From NCBI GenBank assembly GCA_910577355.1, contig CAJTMY010000003.1, positions 1 to 64,000 on the forward strand: a stretch of DNA of 64,000 nucleotides, given 5' to 3'. How positions within the stretch are numbered: the stretch's first letter is position 1; each line of letters opens with the position of its first letter. The position numbers were made by a program, and so were the translations under genes. Below are positions 46,939 through 54,958 of this stretch, one piece after another. The notes below the pieces were generated by a model, which was not told where the DNA came from, ran no database searches, and saw only the letters and a program-made list of their open reading frames with translations. Source of the DNA: an uncultured Muribaculaceae bacterium. Lineage in GTDB: Bacteria; Bacteroidota; Bacteroidia; Bacteroidales; Muribaculaceae.

Positions 46939-48597
46939 TTATTTCACGCCTAGTTTCGAAAGAGCAAATTGAGCCGAAAAATTACCTTGTGCGGCTGCTT
47001 TTTTATACCATTTTATAGCCTCTCCATAATCTTTAGGAACGCCTTTGCCTTCATAATAACATTCTGCAAGATAAGGCATGGCTCCAACAATATTTTTTTG
47101 CGCGGCATTAAGAAGCCACTTTACGGCTTCTGTATAATCACGTTTGAGTTCTGTCCCAACATAGTATCCAATATAATAACGGTATCCAAGTGCATACATG
47201 CTCGAGCCATGACCTTGAACAGCAGCCTTACGATACCATTCAACAGCCTCCGCCTCATCCTTGTCGACTCCTATACCTCTTTCATAGCAATCAGCAAGAC
47301 CTTTCATTGCATCAAAATTTCCTTTTGCAGCCGCTTTTCTAAACCATCGCAACGCTTCTTCATAATCGCTCTTAATGCCTCTTCCATAGCGATAACATTT
47401 AGCCACCATATTTTGAGATGCTATATAACCTTGTTCTGCTGACTTACTGAACCATTCAAAAGCCTTAACTTCATCTTCAAGCACACCTTTCCCATAATAA
47501 TAACATAAACCAAGACGATATTGCGCGCTGGCATCTCCTTGTTCGACTGACTTTTTGTACCACCTGATTGCCTCTGCATAATCCTGTGGAACGCCTTGGC
47601 CATTATAATAGCATACTCCAAGATTAGACTGCGCTTTGGCATTCCCCTGTTCGGCAGATTTGCGATACCATTTAACGGCTTCCGCATAATCCTGTGGAAC
47701 GCCTTGGCCATTATAATAGCATACTCCAAGATTAGACTGCGCATCCACATTCCCCCGTTCAGCAGATTTAGTGAACCACTCCACCGCTTCGGCATAATCC
47801 TGAGGAACGCCTTTACCATAATGATAGCAATATCCAAGATTAAATTGCGATTCGGCATCCCCCTGTTCAGCAGATTTGCGGTACCATTTAACGGCTTCTG
47901 CATAATCCTGTGGAACGCCTCGGCCATAATAATAACATTCTCCAAGATTATTCTGTGCTAAGAAATACCCCTGTTCAGCAGATTTGCGGTACCATTTAAC
48001 GGCTTCTGCATAATCCTGTGGAACGCCTCGGCCATAATAATAACATTCTCCAAGATTATTCTGTGCTAAGAAATACCCCTCAGCTTTAGTGAACCACTCC
48101 ACCGCTTCGGCATATTTTTGTTCAATGTAAGCTATACATCCGTACTGATGCATTTCCGGGGCAGACAGCCGCCGGGTCGTCGCGGCTTGCGACGTTGTTT
48201 TTTGGCGGCCGAGGAGATCGAGGAGGTCGTCGACGAGGACGGTGTCGATGGGGTGCTCCTCGATGGTGCGCCGGTTGATACGGGCGAATGTGAACTCGAG
48301 GGCGATGGGCAGCGCCGAGCCGTCGATGATATAGGGCAGCATGCGGCGCTTGCGGTTGAAAGCAAAAGTTATCTCGTTGTTGGTATAGTCGGACTGGTAG
48401 GAGTTACGGCTCGCTACAAAAAGAAATATCTTGCAACCGACGATGGCGTTGGCGAGCACTTCCGGAAACTCCATGCCGCCCGCGATACCCTGCCGGTCGA
48501 TGAAATACGAGATGCCGGCACGGTCGAGCGCCCGGCATATGCGGTCGGCCACAACCGAATCCCTGCGGCTATAACTGATGAATACGTCTTTTTCCAT
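46939..48597 (-). CDS. TIR-domain protein with about ten Sel1-like repeats
   Basis: A 552-residue protein. Residues 1-130 form a bacterial TIR domain: DVFISYSRRDSVVADRI at the start, FLFVASRNSYQSDYTNNEI with Glu75 at the position of the catalytic glutamate of NAD-cleaving TIRs. After a linker (about 130-148), ten Sel1-like repeats of 36 residues (LG-CYY-G-GV-QDY-EA--W--KSAEQG) run to the end. Two neighbouring units are identical at DNA level over 108 bases. The TIR-coding part is GC-rich like the chromosome; the repeat part is AT-rich, so the gene looks like a fusion. It follows an XRE regulator by 18 bases, probably in one operon under the 49106-49133 palindrome. Defence or signalling by NAD depletion is plausible but unproven; there is no signal peptide. 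Confidence 0.88.
   Translation of the reverse strand: MEKDVFISYSRRDSVVADRICRALDRAGISYFIDRQGIAGGMEFPEVLANAIVGCKIFLFVASRNSYQSDYTNNEITFAFNRKRRMLPYIIDGSALPIALEFTFARINRRTIEEHPIDTVLVDDLLDLLGRQKTTSQAATTRRLSAPEMHQYGCIAYIEQKYAEAVEWFTKAEGYFLAQNNLGECYYYGRGVPQDYAEAVKWYRKSAEQGYFLAQNNLGECYYYGRGVPQDYAEAVKWYRKSAEQGDAESQFNLGYCYHYGKGVPQDYAEAVEWFTKSAERGNVDAQSNLGVCYYNGQGVPQDYAEAVKWYRKSAEQGNAKAQSNLGVCYYNGQGVPQDYAEAIRWYKKSVEQGDASAQYRLGLCYYYGKGVLEDEVKAFEWFSKSAEQGYIASQNMVAKCYRYGRGIKSDYEEALRWFRKAAAKGNFDAMKGLADCYERGIGVDKDEAEAVEWYRKAAVQGHGSSMYALGYRYYIGYYVGTELKRDYTEAVKWLLNAAQKNIVGAMPYLAECYYEGKGVPKDYGEAIKWYKKAAAQGNFSAQFALSKLGVK
47863..48079 (-). repeat. exact 108-bp tandem duplication inside the Sel1 repeats
   Basis: The sequence 47863-47970 is repeated from 47971 to 48079 without visible change, encoding two identical 36-residue units (YFLAQNNLGECYYYGRG). 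Related but diverged units continue to the left. Copy number may vary between strains or be misassembled. Confidence 0.85.
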
Positions 48598-48615
48598 GAC
48601 TGTTGATTGTTTTTA

Positions 48616-48879
48616 TCAAACCGAAATGATTGATTTGCCGAAAAATGTAGACAACATGGCAAGTGTGGCGATAGTGAAATTATGTTCGCCACTTAGCCAT
48701 TTTGTAATCTCGCTCGGGCGCCGCCCTATCGCATCAGCAAATTGCTTTTTGGACAGACCGCGTTCTTCCATCAGTAAGTGGATACGGTTTGATATTTCGA
48801 ATGAAAGCTTTGTGGCTTCCCGTTCCTCATTCGGAATCTCGGCAAACAATTTCTGAAGATAATTCGGATCTGCTTTCAT
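48616..48879 (-). CDS. XRE/HigA-like antitoxin-type transcriptional regulator
   Basis: An 87-residue helix-turn-helix protein. The DNA-binding part is LLMEERGLSKKQFADAIGRRPSEITKWLSGEHNFTIATLAML (about 34-78). This form is found as the antitoxin of RelE/HigB-type pairs in Bacteroidota. It lies 22 bases after a truncated toxin-like gene and 18 bases before the TIR gene, with a 28-bp palindrome upstream of the whole unit that it would be expected to bind. It therefore probably controls its own promoter and the TIR gene. Confidence 0.85.
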   Translation of the reverse strand: MKADPNYLQKLFAEIPNEEREATKLSFEISNRIHLLMEERGLSKKQFADAIGRRPSEITKWLSGEHNFTIATLAMLSTFFGKSIISV

Positions 48880-48901
48880 ATTTCAAAAGTTTTGTCGGTT
48901 T

Positions 48902-49066
48902 CTATCGTATTCGAATTATGGCTCGATAATCGGCATTAAGCTCGGAATCCTCGCGAAATTTGCTGACAAATTTATCAAATTCGTGACGTTCATCTCCGAG
49001 AAACTGTATCGTATAAACGGTACACTTGTCTCCATTATTCAATAATATCAGCTCAACTTCACTCAT
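48902..49066 (-). pseudogene. truncated RelE/HigB-like toxin, 54 codons
   Basis: Translation gives MSEVELILLNNGDKCTVYTI and so on, ending IIRIR at a TAG. The opening, including the FDKFVSKFREDSELNADYRAI stretch, resembles the N-terminus of a Bacteroidota RelE/ParE-type toxin family that is normally more than 100 residues and stands just before an XRE antitoxin. The remaining two-thirds, with the catalytic residues, are missing, and only 22 bases separate the stop from the antitoxin start. An internal deletion is the best explanation. The family call is from memory of the N-terminal pattern and gene order, not from a search. Confidence 0.6.
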
Positions 49067-49093
49067 AAAAGGTATCTATTTGGTATTACAACG

Positions 49094-49122
49094 CAAAGAT
49101 ACAATAAATATTTCACTTCAAA
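49094..49122 (-). promoter_or_regulatory. promoter of the antitoxin/TIR operon
   Basis: CAAAGATA (49094-49101) reads TATCTTTG on the minus strand; CAAA at 49119-49122 gives a TTTG box with a 17-base spacer, slightly short. The first ATG (49066) follows 28 bases later. The palindrome covers the -33 box and spacer. Confidence 0.65.
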
Positions 49123-49133
49123 GTGAAATATTT
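49106..49133. promoter_or_regulatory. 28-bp palindromic operator
   Basis: AAATATTTCACTT (49106-49118) and AAGTGAAATATTT (49121-49133) are exact reverse complements with two bases between. It overlaps the promoter of the downstream operon and is the natural binding site for the dimeric XRE protein encoded there. It lies 19 bases beyond the stop of the upstream glycosyltransferase, so it is not a terminator of the usual GC-rich kind. Confidence 0.85.
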
Positions 49134-49151
49134 GAATATTCTGTATATTTC

Positions 49152-50297
49152 TTATTTCACATTGAAGTCGAGGATAGCTTTGTTGTAGGTGGCGATGATG
49201 CCGGAGGTGAAGGCGGCGGGGGTGAAGCGCTTGATATGGCGGTGGCCGGCGGCAGCAAGGCGGTCGCGCAGGTAGGCTTTTTCGAGCAGGCTGCGGGCGG
49301 CCTCGGCATAGGCGAGGGTGTCGTCGGGGTCGACGTAGATGGCGCCGTCGCCGCCGGCCTCCTCGAGGCACGATCCGGTGCAGGCTATGACGGGCGTGCC
49401 GACCGAAAGGGATTCGATAACGGGGATGCCGAAGCCCTCGTAGCGCGAGGTGTAGGAGGAGAACACGGCGCAGGCATAGAGGCCGGGGAGGTCGTCGAAC
49501 GGCACATCGCGCAGGTGCAGCACACGGTCGGCGACGCCGAGCGAGCGGACTTCGGCTTCGATGCGGGCGATGTAGCGGCTGTCGCCGCCGCCCACGAGCA
49601 CGAGGGCGACATCGGCAGGCAGGGAAGGCAGCGCCCGCACGGCGAGCAGCTGGTTCTTGCGCCCCTGAAGGGTACCTACCGATATGATATAGCGGTCGGG
49701 CAGGTTGTACCGCCCACGGATGCGGGTGCGCTCCTCGTAGTCGACCGGGCGGCTGAAGATTGGGTCGCAACCCTGATATACGACGTCGATCTTGTCGGGC
49801 GATATGTGCCAGTCGGCAATGATGTCGGCCTTGGTGCGCTCGCTTATGGCTATGATGCGGGTGGCGATGCGTGCCGAGCGGCCGTATTTGAAGTCGTAGA
49901 GGCGACGGTCGACGGCGGCATAGTCCCCGGGGATGCGTCGCCATATCAGGTCGTGGATGGTGACGACGGTAGGCACGGGAGCCAAGGAGGCCGTGACAGG
50001 GATCTCGTTGCTGAGGCCGTGATATACGTCGAGGCCGAGGCGCGGCCAGTAGTGCACCATCTCGACGGAGCGCCACAGCGAGGGCATGCGGCGCAGCAGC
50101 CCGCCGGGAGTGACCACCGATACATTTTCGCGCTCCAGGATGGGCGCGATACGGTCGTTGTCGCGCACACGCGGACACAGCAGCACATACTCGTCGGACG
50201 GATACATGGCCGACAGCGAGCCCACCACGAGGCGCGAGTAGTTGCCGAGTCCGGTCATGTTCTGCATGGCACGCTTGCCGTCAAATCCTATCTTCAT
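49152..50297 (-). CDS. glycosyltransferase family 4
   Basis: A 381-residue GT-B enzyme. N-terminal MKIGFDGKRAMQNMTGLGNYSRLV with the glycine-rich acceptor loop, VVTIHDLIWR, and in the C-terminal domain ISVGTLQGRKNQLLAVRAL and SRYEGFGIPVIESLSVGTPVI (EX7E). Cytosolic; probably a mannosyl- or related transferase for a surface glycan. Single gene, divergent from the DXS-like gene. Confidence 0.9.
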   Translation of the reverse strand: MKIGFDGKRAMQNMTGLGNYSRLVVGSLSAMYPSDEYVLLCPRVRDNDRIAPILERENVSVVTPGGLLRRMPSLWRSVEMVHYWPRLGLDVYHGLSNEIPVTASLAPVPTVVTIHDLIWRRIPGDYAAVDRRLYDFKYGRSARIATRIIAISERTKADIIADWHISPDKIDVVYQGCDPIFSRPVDYEERTRIRGRYNLPDRYIISVGTLQGRKNQLLAVRALPSLPADVALVLVGGGDSRYIARIEAEVRSLGVADRVLHLRDVPFDDLPGLYACAVFSSYTSRYEGFGIPVIESLSVGTPVIACTGSCLEEAGGDGAIYVDPDDTLAYAEAARSLLEKAYLRDRLAAAGHRHIKRFTPAAFTSGIIATYNKAILDFNVK

Positions 50298-50361
50298 AAT
50301 CGCAGAGAAATGTTTGGAATGGTAAAATTAGTAAAAATGGTTGTAATTTCGATAAATCGGG

Positions 50362-50394
50362 TTGGCTTTTTATGCTGAATACTTGTTAATTTTG
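50362..50394 (+). promoter_or_regulatory. promoter of the DXS-like gene
   Basis: TTGG at 50362-50365, 21 bases, then TAATTTTG at 50387-50394; the ATG at 50416 follows 21 bases later. Confidence 0.6.
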
Positions 50395-50415
50395 CATGAC
50401 AAAACCATTTACATC

Positions 50416-52149
50416 ATGAACATAGCCGAAATACACTCTCCCGCTGACATAAAAGGCAAATCTATCGACGAGCTTACTCAGATTGCAAGCGACCTGCGCA
50501 AAGCGCTGATAACCAAACTCGCACACCACGGCGGCCACGTAGGACCGAACCTCGGATTCCTTGAAGCCACCATAGCGCTGCACTACGTGTTCGACGCTCC
50601 GACCGACAGAATCGTATACGATGTGTCGCACCAGACGTATGTCCACAAGATGCTCACCGGTCGCATCGAGGCCTTTCTCGACCCCGAGAAATACGACGAC
50701 GTGACGGGTTATACCAATCCTAAGGAAAGCCCTTACGACCTGTTCTCGGTAGGCCATACCTCCACATCGGTATCGCTGGCATCGGGTCTTGCCAAGGCTC
50801 GCGATCTGCGCCACGAGCATTATAACGTAGTGGCCGTGATAGGCGACGGCTCGCTCACTGGCGGCGAAGCATTCGAGGGACTCGACTTCGCATCGATGGC
50901 CGGCACCAACTTCATTGTGATTGTAAACGACAACCAGATGAGCATCGCCCCCGACCATACCGCACTTTCCGAAAACCTCACCGCCCTGCGCCTGAGCGAC
51001 GGCAAGGCACAGGACAACTATTTCAAAGCCCTCGGCTACAAGTATATCTATGTGAAGCGAGGCAACAACCTCGAAGACCTTATCGAGGCATTCCGCAGCG
51101 TCAAGAACATCAACAGCCCCATAGTGGTGCATCTCAACACCGAGAAGGGCATGGGCCTGCCCGTGGCCGAGGAATACAAGGAGAAATTCCACTACTCGGG
51201 GCCTTTCGATCCGGCGACGGGCAAACTTGTCGGAGATTCCGACGAGCCGACGTACATAGGCATGTTTGCCGACTTCGCCATGCAGCAGATGAGAGACGAC
51301 CGCGAGGTGGTGACAATCACCGCCGGCGTGCCCGGTGCCGTGGGTTTCGGACCGGCACGACGCGACGAGGCCGGAGAGCAGTTTGTCGACGTCGGCATCG
51401 CCGAGGAGCAGGCCGTGGCCATGGCCTCGGGGCTGGCCAAGGAAGGTATGAAACCGATAGTGGCCGAGCCGGCAACATTCCTGCAACGTACCTACGACCA
51501 GCTGTCGCAGGACGTGGCCATCAACGGCACAGCAGCCACGTTCGTGACATTCTACACCGGAGTATGGGGCATGAACGACGCCACACACCTCGGATTTTTC
51601 GATGTGCCGATGATCTCCAACATCCCCGGCATACTGTTTCTCGCCCCCACCTGCGCCGAGGAATACCTCGCCATGCTCCGATGGGCTGTGGAGCAGAAGG
51701 AGACCCCGGTGGTGGTGCGTACGCCCGGCGGCGCGGTAGTGAACCGCGACGGCGACTTTGCCGTAGACTACAACAAGATAGGTTATGAAACCGTGCGTCC
51801 CGGCCGCGACGTGGCCATCTTAGCCGCCGGATCATTCCTCGGCATGGGCATCGAAGCCGCACGGCTGATGGCCGGACGCGGACTCGACCCGATGGTGATA
51901 AACCCGCGATATATGTCGCGGCTCGACACCGCCACGCTCGACAACCTGCGCGACTTCCGCCTGATAATCACCCTCGAAGACAACAGCATCGACGGCGGCC
52001 TCGGCCAAAAGATAGCCGCATACCTCGGCGACGCCCCCGTGGCCGTGAAATGCCTCGGCCTGCCCAAAGCCTTCCCCGACCGCTACCGCGCCGCCGACCT
52101 CCTCGCCGCCTCCGGCCTCACCCCCGAGGCCATCGCCGGCCTGGCATGA
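50416..52149 (+). CDS. transketolase-like paralogue of 1-deoxy-D-xylulose-5-phosphate synthase
   Basis: A 577-residue thiamine-diphosphate enzyme. The ThDP motif is VIGDGSLTGGEAFEGL with IVNDNQMSI; the catalytic Glu lies in VDVGIAEEQAVAMASGLA, and a transketolase C-terminal domain follows (about 440-570). It differs from true DXS: it is shorter, starts IHSPADIKGKSIDEL, and carries VWGMNDATHLGFFDVP where DXS has a DRAG...GxDGxTH stretch. It belongs to the separate DXS-like group found in many gut bacteria and may not make deoxyxylulose phosphate. The ATG at 50416 is placed after the promoter; the upstream extension to 50362 would start at the -33 box. A strong terminator follows. Confidence 0.85.
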   Translation: MNIAEIHSPADIKGKSIDELTQIASDLRKALITKLAHHGGHVGPNLGFLEATIALHYVFDAPTDRIVYDVSHQTYVHKMLTGRIEAFLDPEKYDDVTGYTNPKESPYDLFSVGHTSTSVSLASGLAKARDLRHEHYNVVAVIGDGSLTGGEAFEGLDFASMAGTNFIVIVNDNQMSIAPDHTALSENLTALRLSDGKAQDNYFKALGYKYIYVKRGNNLEDLIEAFRSVKNINSPIVVHLNTEKGMGLPVAEEYKEKFHYSGPFDPATGKLVGDSDEPTYIGMFADFAMQQMRDDREVVTITAGVPGAVGFGPARRDEAGEQFVDVGIAEEQAVAMASGLAKEGMKPIVAEPATFLQRTYDQLSQDVAINGTAATFVTFYTGVWGMNDATHLGFFDVPMISNIPGILFLAPTCAEEYLAMLRWAVEQKETPVVVRTPGGAVVNRDGDFAVDYNKIGYETVRPGRDVAILAAGSFLGMGIEAARLMAGRGLDPMVINPRYMSRLDTATLDNLRDFRLIITLEDNSIDGGLGQKIAAYLGDAPVAVKCLGLPKAFPDRYRAADLLAASGLTPEAIAGLA

Positions 52150-52166
52150 CAGGTCTCACCAACAAT

Positions 52167-52206
52167 AAAAAACGTTGCCGCCACACAAATTGCGGCAACG
52201 TTTTTT
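52167..52206. terminator. strong rho-independent terminator
   Basis: A perfect 15-bp stem (52167-52181 with 52192-52206) with a 10-base loop, A-run on the left and T-run on the right (core cgttgccgc/gcggcaacg). It ends the DXS-like gene 18 bases after the stop and can work in both directions. Confidence 0.95.
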
Positions 52207-52241
52207 ATGCCCGAGAATCGCTGTGTATTGATGTAAATCAT

Positions 52242-52249
52242 TACCTTTG
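52242..52249 (+). promoter_or_regulatory. -7 promoter element immediately before the acyltransferase ATG
   Basis: TACCTTTG matches TAnnTTTG and ends only 5 bases before the start codon at 52255, which suggests a leaderless mRNA. The -33 box is not evident. Confidence 0.55.
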
Positions 52250-52254
52250 CATTC

Positions 52255-53301
52255 ATGGTTCAGAACAATAGCGGTTCATTCCTGAAATTCATAGCCTATC
52301 TGCAGGTAATAGGTATCATATTGGTTGTATTAGGGCATTCTTTCCATGAATATCCATACGACCATTATGGAAACATGCTTATATACAAGATGTTGTATAG
52401 TTTCAGAATGCCGCTTTTTGTATTCGTGTCGGGATTTCTGATGCTGTTTACGACCCGGATGGTTCATAAAAAGAAGACTTCGCTTTCTCAGTTCTTCACT
52501 GTCAAAGTAAAGAGATTGCTGCTTCCATTCTTTGTTCTAACATTGGTGACATTCATACCGAGAGCCATGATGTCGGACATCGCAGACGACACAATCTCCC
52601 CAACTTTTGAATCGCTCGTCCAATCCGTATTGTATGGCGACAAAATGGTCATCCCATATTTTTGGTTCTTACAGGCAAGCTTTATATTGCTGATAACCAC
52701 ATATGCCTTTATCACTGTCTGCGAAATACCAAATATACATAATGCGTTGATTTACATAATGTTGATAGGGGGGGCGACTTGTATCATGATATTTTTACCG
52801 GAAAACATCACCACCATTCTCTCGCTTGACAGAGCGGCAGAATTGGGCATATTCTTTGTATGCGGTATCGTATATTGCAGATATTCAACTTATATCGACC
52901 GATATATAATCTGGACATCGGTCTGTTTCTTTGCCTTTATATCAGCTGCCTGGGCAATATTGTATTTTGTGACGGAAAACACTGCGTTTGTCCCGATATG
53001 CTCCTTGGCCGGAATCGCCATGTGCATAAGTCTGGCCAAAATATTGGAATCAAGAAAAATAACCGTGCTGGATCATCTTATCGGAGCAAATTATATAATA
53101 TTCCTGCTTTCATGGTATTGCAATGTCGCCTCACAGCAGATACTGCATCACTATGTACAGCTGCCATGGTGGGTCTACACAATCCTGTCGCTTACAAGCG
53201 GTATCTACATACCGTGGCTCGCCTACAAATATCTGCAAAGCCACCGCGACAGCCGCTGGGTGAGAGTAACAACCTTCCTGCTCGGACAAAGACTCGGCTA
53301 A
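52255..53301 (+). CDS. membrane acyltransferase (acyltransferase family 3)
   Basis: A 348-residue multi-pass membrane protein with about ten hydrophobic helices. The N-terminal IGIILVVLGHSFHEY carries the catalytic His28, and FRMPLFVFVSGF follows, both typical of the OafA/Acyl_transf_3 group that O-acetylates surface polysaccharides. The start is fixed by the need to keep the first helix; later ATGs would remove the His. Composition is more AT-rich than the preceding gene, and it begins an AT-rich stretch of glycan genes. Confidence 0.87.
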   Translation: MVQNNSGSFLKFIAYLQVIGIILVVLGHSFHEYPYDHYGNMLIYKMLYSFRMPLFVFVSGFLMLFTTRMVHKKKTSLSQFFTVKVKRLLLPFFVLTLVTFIPRAMMSDIADDTISPTFESLVQSVLYGDKMVIPYFWFLQASFILLITTYAFITVCEIPNIHNALIYIMLIGGATCIMIFLPENITTILSLDRAAELGIFFVCGIVYCRYSTYIDRYIIWTSVCFFAFISAAWAILYFVTENTAFVPICSLAGIAMCISLAKILESRKITVLDHLIGANYIIFLLSWYCNVASQQILHHYVQLPWWVYTILSLTSGIYIPWLAYKYLQSHRDSRWVRVTTFLLGQRLG

Positions 53302-53332
53302 ATTTGATTAATCATTTATTATAACGAATTTT

Positions 53333-54958
53333 ATGCAATTAAAAACAAAAATAGGCATATTGAAAATAATATCCTGCTTGCTGTTAGCCTTTGGCATCAT
53401 CCTACCTTATATAGGATTGGGGAATTGGATGATATATAGGGATGAAGCCTATCAGATTTTGTGTTGTATGAATTATACTTCAGCGCCTATGGCTATGCTT
53501 ACATTCTACATAGGCAATCTATGGCAAAAAATTTGGGGTAACGAAGTAATTAATTTCAGAATTCTAATGGTTATTTGCTATCAGGTGTCCATAGCATTAT
53601 GTTGCATCTACTTATATTGGAAAACTAAACGTTTCTTACTTAGCTCCATTTTATTTTTTATGATGTGTCTTGGTATCGGATTCGCATGCCAGACGCTTTA
53701 TGGCTGGGATGCAGGTGCATATCCCTTCATGACTATGTTCACAATCGCATTACTTGTTTACGCTCAGTCACCATCATATATTAGAATTGCCATCGTAGGT
53801 CTTACAACAGCTATTATGGTTTTAAGTAGAATTCCAACTTTAGCCGCTTTACCTCTTATTTTTATCTGTATAATATACTGCCGGAGAGACGGAGATGGCA
53901 AATATCAATGGACACACATAGCAACCGACAGTATGATCGGATTGAGCGTTTTTGCTATTGTCTCTTGTATTACCATCTTGGTAATCACATCAGGAGACAT
54001 TTCAACATACATAAATTCTTGGTGTGCAGACAATATAATCAACGGCCATTTTGATAAAGAATTTATATTATGGCGATGGAAAGACGTCTCTCGAAGAACG
54101 ATAATGGGTTTTTACCCCATGTTGTTTTGTTTCGCTTGCTCATGCTATATGTCCACTGTCAAAAAGAATTACGCCATAAATTTCATTATATCAATATTAA
54201 CCAGCACTATCTTAGCCCTGTTTTTTATAAAGACTTTTATATTGTCGGGAGATTATGCTGCAGGTATTTATATCGGATTGTTTGCCATCCTTATTTCACT
54301 TCCATGGCTTTATAATCAATCACACAGTTCGATAATAAAACCTCCATATTTTACTATACTAATAATATTATGTTGTTCATTATTGGCCGGAATCGGGTCA
54401 GACGGTTTTTTGGAACGTCCTATGGCAATTTGCTCTATTCCTTTGACTTATGCCATAATATATACCTATTATAGAAAAATAATAAAAAACCTCACAATAT
54501 TTATTATTTTACCTATCATAATAATGTCTGCTTATACAGCATTTTATAATGCAAAAAACTCCACATCTAATTACAGTTCAATACCTCATCTTAAAGGAAT
54601 TAAAGCCGACAATAAAGAGAATTTTCGCCATTCTGAAATATCAATATTGATCGATTCACTTAAGAAAAACGACATACCATTTTCTATAATTGGTACTATA
54701 AGATATGAGTTCGATTATGTCTATAACGACAGCGTGACATATAACTTAAATCATTTCTATTATATGGATAAAGAAAAGGATCTTGATATCTTAAAATCCT
54801 TATCGAATAGATACGACCATATCCTTCTTGTAAAAGAATCCGAAGATAAGAGTCTTCCAAATTCTCAAAAACTTTTAACAAGCCGAGGATATCGGATCGC
54901 CAAAATAGGAGACTACTATGAATTATACGAAAAGTTTAATTCATCCACTCTTCCTTAA
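53333..54958 (+). CDS. GT-C-like multi-pass membrane protein
   Basis: A 541-residue integral membrane protein not assigned to a named family. About eleven hydrophobic segments fill residues 8-410, and a soluble C-terminal part (about 415-541) follows. MIYRDEAYQ (Asp37-Glu38) in the first extracytoplasmic loop matches the acidic pair of GT-C (GT39/ArnT-like) transferases, so transfer of a sugar from a lipid carrier is likely. Strongly AT-rich, a sign of foreign origin. It is 31 bases after the acyltransferase, and its 3' end overlaps the convergent radical SAM gene by 23 bases. Confidence 0.72.
   Translation: MQLKTKIGILKIISCLLLAFGIILPYIGLGNWMIYRDEAYQILCCMNYTSAPMAMLTFYIGNLWQKIWGNEVINFRILMVICYQVSIALCCIYLYWKTKRFLLSSILFFMMCLGIGFACQTLYGWDAGAYPFMTMFTIALLVYAQSPSYIRIAIVGLTTAIMVLSRIPTLAALPLIFICIIYCRRDGDGKYQWTHIATDSMIGLSVFAIVSCITILVITSGDISTYINSWCADNIINGHFDKEFILWRWKDVSRRTIMGFYPMLFCFACSCYMSTVKKNYAINFIISILTSTILALFFIKTFILSGDYAAGIYIGLFAILISLPWLYNQSHSSIIKPPYFTILIILCCSLLAGIGSDGFLERPMAICSIPLTYAIIYTYYRKIIKNLTIFIILPIIIMSAYTAFYNAKNSTSNYSSIPHLKGIKADNKENFRHSEISILIDSLKKNDIPFSIIGTIRYEFDYVYNDSVTYNLNHFYYMDKEKDLDILKSLSNRYDHILLVKESEDKSLPNSQKLLTSRGYRIAKIGDYYELYEKFNSSTLP

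Noticed and set aside
47421..48080. Regularly spaced repeats that could suggest a CRISPR array
   Set aside because: The 108-base period is in frame and encodes Sel1-like repeats of 36 residues; there are no short identical repeats with unique spacers.
49026..50378. 450-codon plus-strand reading frame
   Set aside because: Antisense to a clear GT4 gene and running across the palindromic promoter; Gly/Ala/Val-rich without domains.
50386..51588. 400-codon minus-strand reading frame
   Set aside because: Antisense to the DXS-like gene, with no family signature.
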